A stretch of 64,000 bases of DNA, from the NCBI RefSeq assembly GCF_000420945.1, contig NZ_ATVX01000004.1:124001-188000 (forward strand). Reading direction: 5' to 3'. Below are positions 34,130-44,085 of the stretch, piece by piece; within the stretch, counting starts at the first letter, position 1, and each line of letters opens with the position of its first letter. The notes under the pieces were generated by a model that saw only the letters and a list, made by a program, of their open reading frames with translations, had not been told where the DNA came from and did no database searches. Made by a program: the position numbers and the translations under genes. This DNA is from Butyrivibrio sp. VCB2006. GTDB taxonomy: Bacteria; Bacillota; Clostridia; Lachnospirales; Lachnospiraceae.

Positions 34130-36232
34130 TTATTCGTCCATAGGTTTGTTCAGTTCCTGAGTTCCTTCAAGAACAAATCTACCGTCTTTGATGATTGTCT
34201 TAGTCAATCCGTCAGCACTTACAACTGTGATCTCACCAAGTTCATCATATGGAATTGTAATGTCTGTGTGACAGCTAAAGTATGCCTTGTCAGGCTCTGT
34301 CTTTCTCTTGATGGAAATCTCATTATCTCTTGCAATGATAGCCTTTCCATCAGGATTATAGGTCATTGTATCCTCTTCGTAGGAATAGCAGGTATCACCT
34401 ACAGCAAAGTGAGGGCCTGTCTTCTCAGCTATGAGGATTGGAAGTTTGTCTGCAATACCGTATTTTCTTGCAACCACATAAGCTGTTGTGTTAGTTCCGA
34501 TAGCAAACTCACCGATTGGAAGAGTCTTGTGGTTAAAGAGAATATTGTCGTTAATGTACTTCTTGCCTTCCTCGGCAGTATCAAAATTGCTGCAGTTATA
34601 GTCTGTTATGCAGCCATCCTCAAACTTGATCTCAAGATTCTTGTAGAAGAGTCCGTCAAGATATACGCCTGTAACATGAAGTGTTCCCTCTGTTCCGGTA
34701 AGAACAGGTGATGTAAACACTTCTCCTACAGGAATATTTACGTCTGCTACGCAGTTCTCAAAGTTAGTCTCTTTAGACTTATCCTTAAGCTCGTGAAGCA
34801 TTACCTTCATATTGGTGTGGTTTTCACCCATACCCTTAACTACTACATACTCACCCTCATCCAGAGCATCAATTATCTTCTGCTGGATTGTCTGATAAAG
34901 CTTGTAATCAAGCGTGTTGATCCTAACTGTCTCATCAAAGATAGTTCTGAAGTTATCACCGATATCAGGAACAGGGAAGGAAATAATAGTAAAGCTTCTC
35001 TCCTTGTTGATGATGTAGTCGTTCATAATAAGGCTGTTCTGAACTCTGTAGTCGCTTAGCATCTTCTGCTGAGCCTTAGAGAGCTTAAGTGCCTTCTCAT
35101 TTGGCTTTGGTGAAAATGGAATCTCGCCAAACACCTCTATTACTGCAGGGCCGCCATAGAGACGAGCCTGAGTCTTGTACATCTCTCCTGCTGCTCTTGC
35201 TGCCTCAAGCTTACGTGTAACATAGTTGCTATCCAGGAAAAGAGCTACATCTTCCTTGTGGTCATAGTCATACTGCTTGTTAGGAATTGCTCCGTAAAAT
35301 CCTCCTCTTGCAGAGGTTGAAGTAATAGCAAAAATACTTCTTGGATCAAGCTGAATTGTTGACTTAAGTCCGATCTTTTCAAGATTCTCGATAGCTTTTT
35401 TGATAATTCTCTCAAAGCCCAGGTTATAGTAAATACCAGCTGTTTTCTTGATAGAAATATCCTTGCCTGTCATGGCAAAGCCAATGCGGTAACCCTCTGT
35501 AAAGGTTGTAGCAAGCTTATCGATTTCTTCCTGAGTAAGGCTATTTAAATGCTCTGCTGTCTTGATCTCATTATCAGTTACATACTCTCCGAATCTGTAG
35601 AGATAGCGAAGATCAGTCAAGTTGGCACTTGTAACAAGGTCTCTTACAAAGTTCTTGTCTGATACTACCATCTCTGCAAAGCCATGCTGTCTCATTTCCT
35701 CGGCATAGTCGCTTCCAAACCAGTACAAGGTCTTTCTTACCTCTTCATAGGAAGGAAGCGTCTTGCCTGCATCTGCAGAGGCAAACTGACCATAGACCTC
35801 CAAAAAGAGTTCCATATTGGTTGTAAGGGAAAAGAGATCACCCTTAAATGCAGCTACAATAAGGCCTCTAAGCTCATAATACAAAGCAGAGAGAAGGTGA
35901 CCAAAATCATCGCCAAACAGGCCACAGGCAAATGTAGGATTTCCATAGCTCTTATCATAGTTTTCAGGAAGAATATCCTCATAAAGCTTCTTGTTCTGAG
36001 CTGCGAGCTCATCCATTGAAGCCTTGTCAAAAGAGCCGTCTAATACGAAATTAAAGGTCTCATCCACCAGGAGAAGGAAGTCTCTCACAAAGTGGAAGTA
36101 TTTATCATATTTCTCATCGGAAAGACGCTCATCAGCCATGCTGCTAAGTCTTTCAACCGCAAGCTGATAGCGCTCCTTAAGTACTTCGCTTCCGTTTTCA
36201 AATTCATAGATTAATTCTTCGTTATTACTCAT
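34130..36232 (-). CDS. M29-family aminopeptidase with N-terminal helical extension
   Basis: 700 aa, nearly twice the usual length of M29 aminopeptidases (about 410). The C-terminal part carries the family core: GMGENHTNMKVML, VPVGEVFTSP, LPIGEFAIGTNT, EKTGPHFAVGDTCYS, with Glu, Glu and His ligands for two metal ions. Residues 1-240 are an extra helical region of unknown role. Cytosolic removal of N-terminal residues. Ribosome site weak (AAAAAGAA). It lies between a small membrane protein gene and purE, all minus strand. Confidence 0.85.
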   Translation of the reverse strand: MSNNEELIYEFENGSEVLKERYQLAVERLSSMADERLSDEKYDKYFHFVRDFLLLVDETFNFVLDGSFDKASMDELAAQNKKLYEDILPENYDKSYGNPTFACGLFGDDFGHLLSALYYELRGLIVAAFKGDLFSLTTNMELFLEVYGQFASADAGKTLPSYEEVRKTLYWFGSDYAEEMRQHGFAEMVVSDKNFVRDLVTSANLTDLRYLYRFGEYVTDNEIKTAEHLNSLTQEEIDKLATTFTEGYRIGFAMTGKDISIKKTAGIYYNLGFERIIKKAIENLEKIGLKSTIQLDPRSIFAITSTSARGGFYGAIPNKQYDYDHKEDVALFLDSNYVTRKLEAARAAGEMYKTQARLYGGPAVIEVFGEIPFSPKPNEKALKLSKAQQKMLSDYRVQNSLIMNDYIINKERSFTIISFPVPDIGDNFRTIFDETVRINTLDYKLYQTIQQKIIDALDEGEYVVVKGMGENHTNMKVMLHELKDKSKETNFENCVADVNIPVGEVFTSPVLTGTEGTLHVTGVYLDGLFYKNLEIKFEDGCITDYNCSNFDTAEEGKKYINDNILFNHKTLPIGEFAIGTNTTAYVVARKYGIADKLPILIAEKTGPHFAVGDTCYSYEEDTMTYNPDGKAIIARDNEISIKRKTEPDKAYFSCHTDITIPYDELGEITVVSADGLTKTIIKDGRFVLEGTQELNKPMDE

Positions 36233-36284
36233 TTCTTTTTATTCCATTTCTATTACTCATTTATTTCATGCAGATCTTTCATAT

Positions 36285-36647
36285 TCAGATTACAAAATTC
36301 AACACTATCAAAAATGCCACAAATACGACTGCCAGGGAATTAAGGATAATTCCGATATTGGGAAAGAGTTTAAAAATATCTTTTTCAAACCTGGACATAA
36401 TCCCCAAAGTAAGTCCCACAACAGAAAATATCGCCGCAACAAAAGAAGCTGCGGCGTATTGCATTAGAGCCTGACCACCATTTCTATAGGTAAACAATAC
36501 GGCAAGCACATATGTAGTCACTGATATACACCCCAAAGCAGCACTAAGTATGCCTTTTTCCGGGTGTCTGTTGTCAGTGAACATGTACTTGTCTCTGACA
36601 GGTTCAAGTCTCTTAATATGAAGTCTTAATTTTGATTTTTTTGTCAT
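36285..36647 (-). CDS. Small three-helix membrane protein, DUF6142-like
   Basis: 120 aa. Basic N-terminus, then three hydrophobic helices (about 33-52, 62-82, 95-118) with GILSAALGCISV and GLTLGIMSRFEKDIFKLFPNIGIILNSL, a pattern I associate with DUF6142. GGAG 7 bases before the ATG. Function unknown. Confidence 0.6.
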   Translation of the reverse strand: MTKKSKLRLHIKRLEPVRDKYMFTDNRHPEKGILSAALGCISVTTYVLAVLFTYRNGGQALMQYAAASFVAAIFSVVGLTLGIMSRFEKDIFKLFPNIGIILNSLAVVFVAFLIVLNFVI

Positions 36648-36773
36648 AGTAATACTCCGCGATATACGGATTGCTCCATACTTCGTATTCTCGCAATCCT
36701 ACGTCCATTCGGAAATCAAAATACTCATTTCATTCGTATTTCTCTTTTCCTCATGTCCGTTCAGTCATTTCAT

Positions 36774-36809
36774 AAATCCAGTTTTTTGTGCAAGCACAAA
36801 ACTGGATTT
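36774..36809. terminator. Terminator-like hairpin after the larE-pyrE gene run
   Basis: AAATCCAGTTTT.GTGC / GCACAAAACTGGATTT with a 2-base loop, 18 bases past the stop of the 50-codon gene. T-rich flank is short, so strength is uncertain. Confidence 0.6.
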
Positions 36810-36827
36810 ACTCATTCCTTATATCGC

Positions 36828-36980
36828 TCAGATAATAATTCTCTTTCTACTTCCAAGGAGCTTGGCTCCGCTGATAATAAGAAGTACTCCTGTTGCGATT
36901 CCTGCAACTATGGAAATAACTCCAAATGCAATGTTAAGGCCGCCTGTGCCGCCAAGTACTTTATATGTATGCTCGTCCAT
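36828..36980 (-). CDS. 50-residue membrane protein
   Basis: MDEHTYKVLGGTGG, then one long hydrophobic helix (AFGVISIVAGIATGVLLIIS) and a basic end (GSRKRIII). GGAGGGG lies 7 bases before the ATG, a strong ribosome site, and it begins 20 bases after pyrE. Last gene before a terminator-like hairpin. Function unknown; I recall no family name. Confidence 0.7.
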   Translation of the reverse strand: MDEHTYKVLGGTGGLNIAFGVISIVAGIATGVLLIISGAKLLGSRKRIII

Positions 36981-37000
36981 TTTATTCCCCTCCTGTAAAA

Positions 37001-37678
37001 TTACTTAGCTCCATACTCTGCGTAATATTCGTCAATTGCCTTCTTGATTTCCTTGTTGATGATAACTTCACCATCAATAGGTCTGTTGTAAAGATGACTT
37101 ACAACATCATCCATTGTTACGATGGCAGCTGCGCTGAAGCCATACTTATCCTTGATCTCATCAAGGGCGCTCATATCAGTTTCAAGGCCCTTCTCCTGTC
37201 TGTTGAGAGATACCATAAGTCCTACGATATCGCAGTCAGCCTGTTCCTGAATGATCGGAACTGTCTCCTCAATAGACTTACCTGATGTTGTAACATCCTC
37301 GATGATAAGAACTCTGTCACCATCGCGAAGCTTGGTTCCAAGAAGGATTCCCTTATCACCGTGATCCTTGATCTCTTTTCTGTTAGAGCAGTATCTGATT
37401 TCTCTTCCGTAGAGTTCGCTGATAGCTGCACATGTAATTACTGCAAGTGGGATTCCCTTATAGGCCGGTCCGAAAAGAACGTCAAACTCAAGACCAAAAG
37501 TGTCGTGGATAGCTCTGGCGTAATATTCGCCAAGCTTGCGAAGCTGAGAACCTGTTACATAAGCTCCCGCGTTCATAAAGAAAGGTGACTTACGTCCACT
37601 CTTGAGCGTAAACTCACCAAATTTAAGGACATTGCTGTCCACCATAAATTCGATAAACTCTTCCTTATACCTTTCCAT
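37001..37678 (-). CDS. pyrE: Orotate phosphoribosyltransferase
   Basis: 225 aa starting MERYKEEFIEFM (GGAGG 8 bases upstream). PRPP motif VLIIEDVTTSGKSI, and FTLKSGRKSPFFMNAG at the orotate site. Makes OMP from orotate and PRPP. 33 bases after pyrF. Confidence 0.96.
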   Translation of the reverse strand: MERYKEEFIEFMVDSNVLKFGEFTLKSGRKSPFFMNAGAYVTGSQLRKLGEYYARAIHDTFGLEFDVLFGPAYKGIPLAVITCAAISELYGREIRYCSNRKEIKDHGDKGILLGTKLRDGDRVLIIEDVTTSGKSIEETVPIIQEQADCDIVGLMVSLNRQEKGLETDMSALDEIKDKYGFSAAAIVTMDDVVSHLYNRPIDGEVIINKEIKKAIDEYYAEYGAK

Positions 37679-37711
37679 ACCCAATGCCTCCGTTTAATCT
37701 AAGATATCAAT

Positions 37712-38632
37712 TCACTTTAATGCGTCTGCAATATCTTTTTTCATATCAAGAACTGCTGCCCTTGCTGCGTCCCCAACACGGCCGTCAGCAAACTCTTTGT
37801 AGTTCTCATTCTGCCAAGCGGCAATTATTCCTCTTGACGAATTAACTATAGCACCAAGTCCATCCTTATTAAAGAAGTGAACAAGATCTTTTCCTTTTCC
37901 GCCCTGAGCACCATAACCCGGAACAAGAATATATGCATGTGGCATTATCTGTCTGAGGACCTTGCCCATCTCAGGATAGGTAGCGCCTACTACTGCGCCC
38001 ACATTACTGTATGAGCCATCCATGGATTCCAGTCCCCATTTCTCAACCTGTTCTCCAACATGCTCATAAAGTGGCTTGCCATCTATTATGCGGTCCTGAA
38101 ACTCACCGCTTGAAGGGTTTGATGTCTTAACCAGAACAAAAATACCCTTATCTTCTTTATTACAAACTGATACGAAAGGTTTAACTCCGTCAGATCCAAG
38201 GTAGGGATTAACTGTAGCAAAATCCTCGTCAAAACCTCTGAAGGTCTTACCCTCTATCTGAACGCTTCCTAAATGACCAACGGCGTAGGACTCGGATGTA
38301 GAGCCAATGTCACCTCTTTTGATATCTCCTATTACGATAAGACCCTTTTCCTTACAATAATCAACGGTCTTCTTGAATGTGATAAGTCCCGGAATACCAA
38401 GTTCTTCGTACATGGCTATCTGTGGCTTAACTGCCGGAACGATGTCGTAAATGCTGTCAATGATCTCTTTGTTGTACTGAAAAAAAGCTTCAGCAGCGCC
38501 TTCAAGACTGGCTCCGTGCTCGGAAAAAGCTTTTTCTTTGATCCTGTCAGGAATGAATGAAAGCTTGGGATCAAGTCCCACAACAATAGGTGCACCTGTG
38601 TCTACAATTCTGTCTACTAACCTGGATATCAT
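37712..38632 (-). CDS. pyrF: Orotidine 5'-phosphate decarboxylase
   Basis: 306 aa, the longer type-2 form. VVGLDPKLSFIP at the N-terminus and the catalytic DIKRGDIGST (Lys and two Asp). Last step to UMP. Starts 19 bases after the response regulator gene. Confidence 0.95.
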   Translation of the reverse strand: MISRLVDRIVDTGAPIVVGLDPKLSFIPDRIKEKAFSEHGASLEGAAEAFFQYNKEIIDSIYDIVPAVKPQIAMYEELGIPGLITFKKTVDYCKEKGLIVIGDIKRGDIGSTSESYAVGHLGSVQIEGKTFRGFDEDFATVNPYLGSDGVKPFVSVCNKEDKGIFVLVKTSNPSSGEFQDRIIDGKPLYEHVGEQVEKWGLESMDGSYSNVGAVVGATYPEMGKVLRQIMPHAYILVPGYGAQGGKGKDLVHFFNKDGLGAIVNSSRGIIAAWQNENYKEFADGRVGDAARAAVLDMKKDIADALK

Positions 38633-38651
38633 TTAGATTACCTTTCCTTAT

Positions 38652-39419
38652 TCAATTATTTTTTTTCTTGGAGTTAAAGAAATCGTCAATGGCCCCGGTC
38701 AGCTTCTCCTTAGGCATGGACTTAAGCAGGTATTTCTCAGGCTTAAGGCTTACAACCTTCATAACGCTTTCCTTGTCATCCTTGGCTGTCAGGAATATAA
38801 CAGGATAATCCTTGAGAGCCTGGGTATTTCTGATTTCTTTTAACACATCCGGACCACTCATTACAGGCATCTCATAGTCCAGAAGAATAAGATCAACCGG
38901 ATTCTGAGCCAGGAAAGAAAGAGCTATCTTGCCTGAGCTTGCCATGTAAACTCTGTATTTAACCGAAAGCCATGTCTTCATCATTCGAAGCATAGCTCCG
39001 TCGTCATCAATTATGAGGATTTTCTTTTTGAGATTCTCGTCAACTGCGCTATAGTCAAAGACAGTATCAAGGGTCTCTGCCAGCATCTTGACATCAAGCG
39101 GACGAAGATAGCTCTCCTGAACCTTCTCTTTACCGATAAAGGTAAGTCCAACCGAAAGCTCGTCCTTATTGCCGATTAGATAAAGCATAAATCTCTCAAC
39201 GTCAATAGCTTCGTTAAGATATTTGAAGACTTCGGAATCCTCCATGGTAAGATCGCCCAGATACAAAATATATACCAAAGGCTTCTCTTCCAGGGCTTTG
39301 ATTTCAAAGGAATTAGGCCCTACCCCGACTACATCGTAGCCTTCTTTTTCCAGGCCTTTTCCAATTGCGTTCACCATAAAGCTCTTCTTATTACCTATAA
39401 GTAATACGCGCTTATCCAT
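38652..39419 (-). CDS. Double-receiver response regulator
   Basis: 255 aa from ATG 39419 (GAGGG upstream). Residues 1-120: a receiver-like fold without the acidic pocket (VLLIGNKKSFMVNAIG). Residues 130-250: a true receiver (KILIIDDDGAMLRMM, phospho-acceptor Asp in LLDYEMPVMSG, IFLTAKDD, KPEKYLLKS). No output domain, so it works by protein contact. Next to a hybrid kinase (30 bases) which is the likely partner. Confidence 0.88.
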   Translation of the reverse strand: MDKRVLLIGNKKSFMVNAIGKGLEKEGYDVVGVGPNSFEIKALEEKPLVYILYLGDLTMEDSEVFKYLNEAIDVERFMLYLIGNKDELSVGLTFIGKEKVQESYLRPLDVKMLAETLDTVFDYSAVDENLKKKILIIDDDGAMLRMMKTWLSVKYRVYMASSGKIALSFLAQNPVDLILLDYEMPVMSGPDVLKEIRNTQALKDYPVIFLTAKDDKESVMKVVSLKPEKYLLKSMPKEKLTGAIDDFFNSKKKNN

Positions 39420-39449
39420 CTTTTTCCCTCTCATTTTTTGACGCTATTA

Positions 39450-42400
39450 TTAAAGTACATTTAAAAGCCCATCTCTGTCAACTGCTGCCATAAGTCTTTT
39501 TACTTCTTCATGCTTTTTCTTGTACTGCTCAGGAATTCGATAATCTTCCAGCATTTTCATGATATCATCGGCGCTGTCAAAGAATGATCCTGATACGAAT
39601 TCCTTAATGGAAGCATAGGCACTTTCCAGTTCGTCAACAGGTATCTCTTCCTTGCCCTCATCATCCTCACGAACCAGGATTTCCAATTTGGTCAGGTAGC
39701 TTCTGTACAGACTCAAAAGATCCGGTGTCAGATCATGAATTTCCTCTACCCAATTGTCGTTTCCACATTTCTCAAGATACTCTGCCTGATCTCCCAGGTC
39801 GATCGCACCAATGGCTCTGGCTGAACTCTTAAGGCCGTGGACATAGATGGTGTAATTCTTGATGTCACCTTCCCGTTCATATTTCTCGATAAGCTCTGCC
39901 CTTTCGGTAATAGCCATCCAGAAGTCCTTCATAACATCCTTGGCTGCATCCGCAGAGCCGCATCTTTCAATGGCTTGTTCAATATCAACTCCGGGAACCC
40001 TAAGAAGTTCCTGCATAGCAAGCTTTTCAGCCTCATCAGATTCTGCCGAATTGGATACAAAGCCCTCATCTCCCGGTCTTGTAACCTTATCCGCAGGCAG
40101 GTACTGCAAAATAATCTCTTCGAGCTTGCCCGGATCCACAGGCTTGGACATGTAATTATCAAAACCCTCTTTATAGTACATTTCTCTGGAGCCTGATATT
40201 GCGTTAGCAGTAAGGGCTATAACAGGTGTATCTATCGAAGCATTATCATCCATCTCCTTCATGGCATGGAAAGTCTGGATACCATCCATTTCAGGCATTC
40301 TGTGATCAAGGAAGATAATGTCGTATTTCTTTTTCTTAACAAGGTTCAAAGCTTCAAAGCCGCTTAGCGCAGTATCTATCTTGATCTGAGTCTGCTTAAG
40401 AAGCCCCACTATAACCGTTAGGTTGGTCTTGGTATCATCAACCACCAGAATTCTGGCATCCGGAGCATGGAAGCTTTCCTCATAATTGTCTGTAGCCTGG
40501 ATAGAATTCTTGTATGCCTTGGAGAAATCTCCTATCGGATCACTGTTAACTACTCTTTGCTTCAGTTCAAAAGAAAATTCAGAGCCCTTTCCATATTCAC
40601 TCTTTACGTGGAGCTTGGATTCCATCATCTTGAGAAGGCTGTTAACAATGTTAATTCCAAGGCCGGTTCCCTCGATGGTTCTGTTTCTCTTTTCATCAAT
40701 TCTCTCAAAGGCTGAGGACAGCTTGTCCATATCCTCTTCTCTGATGCCGATTCCGGTATCCTTGACCCTAACCTTCAAAAGAATGAAATCGTCGATTTCA
40801 ATGTCGTCTTCATCACCGTATACCACATCATCAGGGTCTATATCTTCATAATCAATGCTCAAAGTAACAGTACCTTTTTCTGTATATTTAACAGCGTTTG
40901 TAAGGATATTCAATATACACTGCTTGATTCTGATCTCATCACCATAGAGGATATGCGGAATATTCTCGTTAACCTCCACACTAAATTCAAGGTTTTTGTC
41001 TTTTGCCCTCATCTTGGCCATATTAACAAGGTCGTTGATAACCGAGCTAAGCTCATATTCAACCGGAATGATTTCCATCTTTCCCGCTTCAATCTTGGAG
41101 AAATCAAGAAGATCATTGATAAGTGCCAAAAGAGTTTTACCCGAATTCTGAATATCTTTGGCATAGCCAAGGATAGAATCATTGTCACTTTCTCTGAGGA
41201 TCATCTCATCAAAACCAAGAACAGCATTGATAGGGGTTCTGATCTCATGAGAAATATTGGAAAGGAATCTTGTCTTGGCTTCATTGGCAGACTTCTCAAT
41301 TTCAAGCTGATCCTCAATGTTCTGCCTGGTCTTAACAAGCTCAATGTATTCCATGAGTCTGTAGAAAGTCAGATCCACCGAGTGGTAGAGTTCTTCTATT
41401 TCATCCTTGGTCCTAACTTCCAGATTATGAACCTCTGCCACTTTTTCGTTAATTTCAACTTCATCTGAATTGTAAATTCCGGAAACCGCTCTGGACATAT
41501 TCCTGATAGGTTCCGCAATTCTTCGCTGGGCATACCGGTTAACAAATACGGAAAGAGGAATAACAATGATGGAAATAAGCATAGCTAGCTTTAGTCCAAA
41601 CTGATTGTTACCGGTGTCAACTCCCAGTGCAGCATATTCAGCAGCTTCCTGCTTGGATTTTTGAACATCGCGCATTATCTTAAAGCTGACTCTACTCTCC
41701 AGGATTCCTGTATTCGTAACATGACTATAGTCTTCTTCTATAGTTATGACCTGCCCATTGGGGCTTATGTATTTCATGGTAGGAATCAGAGTGCTTGATG
41801 CAATTTCAGCAGAAACGCCCAGAACAATGGCTTCAAATACTACAATTCGCAAGATTACGCGCTCGATTTTGGATTTGCTGCCAAGCTCATATTTCTCGTC
41901 TTCCGTAAGCTGATCTTCAGGTATATAGTATTTTCCGTTATTTACGAGTCTTTTTATTTTGACAGTCATAAACTTGTAGATTAAATACACAATAAAACAT
42001 GATGTCATGCAGCCCGGAAGTTCGTTAAGGAAACATACCACCAAAAACCTCGGTGTCATGGTAAATAAGTCCTTACCGGAAAGGAGCCACAAAATACTGC
42101 TCCAACACACACCGTTTAAAAACATGAGAAAAACTGCAGAAAGGACTGTAGTATACCATTTTTTGAAAAAACTCTTTCTGGCAAGAGCATCAACAATGAT
42201 GACTACCAAAAGGTAAATAAATGTAAGGTATGAGAAACTGCTATAGGCAATAGTTCTATGGATAAAGATAATAAGAACCGCCATCATTCCCGGCACTGCT
42301 CCGCCAAAAGCACTGGCCAGAACTATGGGAACGAACTTACTGATAAACAGAAGTGTCACCACGGGGCCTCCGTTATGGGAAACAGTTGCGATCAGCACGT

Positions 42401-42518
42401 TATACATAATTGAGCAAATAGCCGTCAAAATAACAATAACAGCATTAACCACTACTCTCTTTGGTTCATCATAGATTCCTAAAAGCGCCAAAACACCATA
42501 GCCATTCTTTTTCTTCAT
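39450..42518 (-). CDS. Membrane hybrid histidine kinase with receiver and Hpt domains
   Basis: 1022 aa. Several membrane helices (about 25-45, 57-75, 77-110, 125-147, 160-185), a further pair around 222-240 and 309-327 bracketing a short outer loop, a HAMP-like linker, HisKA with His424 (NISHEIRTPINAV), HATPase (NILTNAVKYTEKG, DTGIGI, GTGLGI), receiver near 685-805 (IIFLDHRMPEMDG) and an Hpt domain with the His in YVHGLKSSARAIGA. A full phosphorelay in one chain. Signal unknown. Located 55 bases after a [FeFe] hydrogenase gene and before the response regulator. Confidence 0.92.
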   Translation of the reverse strand: MKKKNGYGVLALLGIYDEPKRVVVNAVIVILTAICSIMYNVLIATVSHNGGPVVTLLFISKFVPIVLASAFGGAVPGMMAVLIIFIHRTIAYSSFSYLTFIYLLVVIIVDALARKSFFKKWYTTVLSAVFLMFLNGVCWSSILWLLSGKDLFTMTPRFLVVCFLNELPGCMTSCFIVYLIYKFMTVKIKRLVNNGKYYIPEDQLTEDEKYELGSKSKIERVILRIVVFEAIVLGVSAEIASSTLIPTMKYISPNGQVITIEEDYSHVTNTGILESRVSFKIMRDVQKSKQEAAEYAALGVDTGNNQFGLKLAMLISIIVIPLSVFVNRYAQRRIAEPIRNMSRAVSGIYNSDEVEINEKVAEVHNLEVRTKDEIEELYHSVDLTFYRLMEYIELVKTRQNIEDQLEIEKSANEAKTRFLSNISHEIRTPINAVLGFDEMILRESDNDSILGYAKDIQNSGKTLLALINDLLDFSKIEAGKMEIIPVEYELSSVINDLVNMAKMRAKDKNLEFSVEVNENIPHILYGDEIRIKQCILNILTNAVKYTEKGTVTLSIDYEDIDPDDVVYGDEDDIEIDDFILLKVRVKDTGIGIREEDMDKLSSAFERIDEKRNRTIEGTGLGINIVNSLLKMMESKLHVKSEYGKGSEFSFELKQRVVNSDPIGDFSKAYKNSIQATDNYEESFHAPDARILVVDDTKTNLTVIVGLLKQTQIKIDTALSGFEALNLVKKKKYDIIFLDHRMPEMDGIQTFHAMKEMDDNASIDTPVIALTANAISGSREMYYKEGFDNYMSKPVDPGKLEEIILQYLPADKVTRPGDEGFVSNSAESDEAEKLAMQELLRVPGVDIEQAIERCGSADAAKDVMKDFWMAITERAELIEKYEREGDIKNYTIYVHGLKSSARAIGAIDLGDQAEYLEKCGNDNWVEEIHDLTPDLLSLYRSYLTKLEILVREDDEGKEEIPVDELESAYASIKEFVSGSFFDSADDIMKMLEDYRIPEQYKKKHEEVKRLMAAVDRDGLLNVL

Positions 42519-42573
42519 AGAACCTTTGCCTCATAAGAAAACAAAAACGAAAAACAGTTAAATGTAACAATTA

Positions 42574-44046
42574 TTACATGTGTCCATCCCTGTGCATTGA
42601 GAACTTATCCATAGGATAGTTCTTAAGGTTCTCCAAAACTTTTCTATCATCTGCCTGTGAAAGGAGATGCTCCCTAGCTTTATTGATCTCACCAATTCCT
42701 CTGTGTCTTGACGGGCCCCCTACGCATCCGCCGGGACAAACCATACCTTCTATGAAGTCCTCGGGAAGCTTCCCCATCTTAAGAAGAATAAGTGCTTTCT
42801 TACATTCCAGGCCACCGTGGGCTGCAAGAAGTTTGATATCGTCAGTCTCTACACCGCGTTCCTTCATGCACTCAATAACTGCCTTGGCAACGCCGCCGCT
42901 TCCTGCAAAACGCTTGCCCCAGATTGAAGACTCCTGATACTGATCAGATACAGGCTCAAACTTAACCCCCTTGGATCTCATGAGAGCTCTCAGTTCGCCG
43001 TAGGTTACAACGTAGTCCGCATTGTCTTTTACCGACTTATCCGCAGCTTCAGACTTCTTGGCAATACATGGTCCGATGAAAACAGTGACACATCCGGGCC
43101 TTGTAGCCTTCATATATCTGGAAATAGCGCACATAGGCGAAACCGTTGAGGACATATTTTTCTCATACTGCTCAGGGAAGTGTTTCTTGAGCATATTTAT
43201 AAATGCAGGACAGCAGGAAGTGGTCATCTTCTTGCCTTCCTTGAATGCCTCTGTCCACTCCTCGGATTCGTAAGCGGCTGTCATGTCGCCTCCAAGGCCA
43301 ACCTCTATCATGTCAGCAAATCCGAGCTTCTTGAGGCCTTCTCTTATGGATGCCATTGAGATATCTTCGCCAAACTGGCCCTCTGTAGCCGGGGCACACA
43401 TGGCAATGACTTCTTTGCCTGCCTTTATTTCTTTTATGATGTCAACCAGGAAGGTCTTACTTCCGATAGCTGCGAAAGGACAGCTATGAATGCAGTGTCC
43501 GCACTGGATACATTTATCTTCGTCAATCTTGCAGTAGCCATACTCATCATAGGTAATGGCTCCTACAGGACAGGCCTTTTTGCAAGGTCTTTCCAGATGT
43601 ACGATAGCTGAATATGGGCAGGCAGCTGCACACTTACCGCACTCCTTACACTTGGCAGGATCAATGTGCATATGGGTATCACCGGGAGATATTGCTCCGA
43701 ACTCGCAGGAGTTAAGGCAAGCCTTACCCATGCAGAATCTGCAGTTATCAGTTACAGAGTAAGCAGAAATCGGACACTCATCACAGGCAGGATCAATAAC
43801 CTGAACAATGTTATGAGACCCGGGATTATAGGTAGGATTCTTGGCCATAGCCAGATTGATCCTCTGCCTTACGATCTCTCTTTCCTTGTAGATACAGCAT
43901 CTGTACTCAGGCTTAGGGCCCGGGATTGTCTTAAGAATAAGCTGTTCTATATGCTCCGGATCGTTGTTGTCCTCCCATTCAAGGCGGCACACTTCCTCCA
44001 TTATTTTGTGTTTGAAGCGGTTCATGCTCTCGTCATTCGTTACCAT
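42574..44046 (-). CDS. [FeFe] hydrogenase, group B type
   Basis: 490 aa. N-terminal half with several Cys clusters including two ferredoxin-type motifs (CKECGKCAAACP and CIQCGHCIHSCP). H-cluster motifs: TSCCPAF near 277, GPCIAKKSE near 325 and CPGGCVGGP near 437. The TSCCP form and lack of an N-terminal [2Fe-2S] domain place it with group B enzymes, whose role (H2 evolution with ferredoxin) is less well known than group A. No maturase genes here. GGGGAG 8 bases before the ATG. Follows the ABC ATPase gene by 39 bases. Confidence 0.9.
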   Translation of the reverse strand: MVTNDESMNRFKHKIMEEVCRLEWEDNNDPEHIEQLILKTIPGPKPEYRCCIYKEREIVRQRINLAMAKNPTYNPGSHNIVQVIDPACDECPISAYSVTDNCRFCMGKACLNSCEFGAISPGDTHMHIDPAKCKECGKCAAACPYSAIVHLERPCKKACPVGAITYDEYGYCKIDEDKCIQCGHCIHSCPFAAIGSKTFLVDIIKEIKAGKEVIAMCAPATEGQFGEDISMASIREGLKKLGFADMIEVGLGGDMTAAYESEEWTEAFKEGKKMTTSCCPAFINMLKKHFPEQYEKNMSSTVSPMCAISRYMKATRPGCVTVFIGPCIAKKSEAADKSVKDNADYVVTYGELRALMRSKGVKFEPVSDQYQESSIWGKRFAGSGGVAKAVIECMKERGVETDDIKLLAAHGGLECKKALILLKMGKLPEDFIEGMVCPGGCVGGPSRHRGIGEINKAREHLLSQADDRKVLENLKNYPMDKFSMHRDGHM

Positions 44047-44085
44047 AAAAATCTCCCCTTATTCTAATTATTTAAAGATCATGTA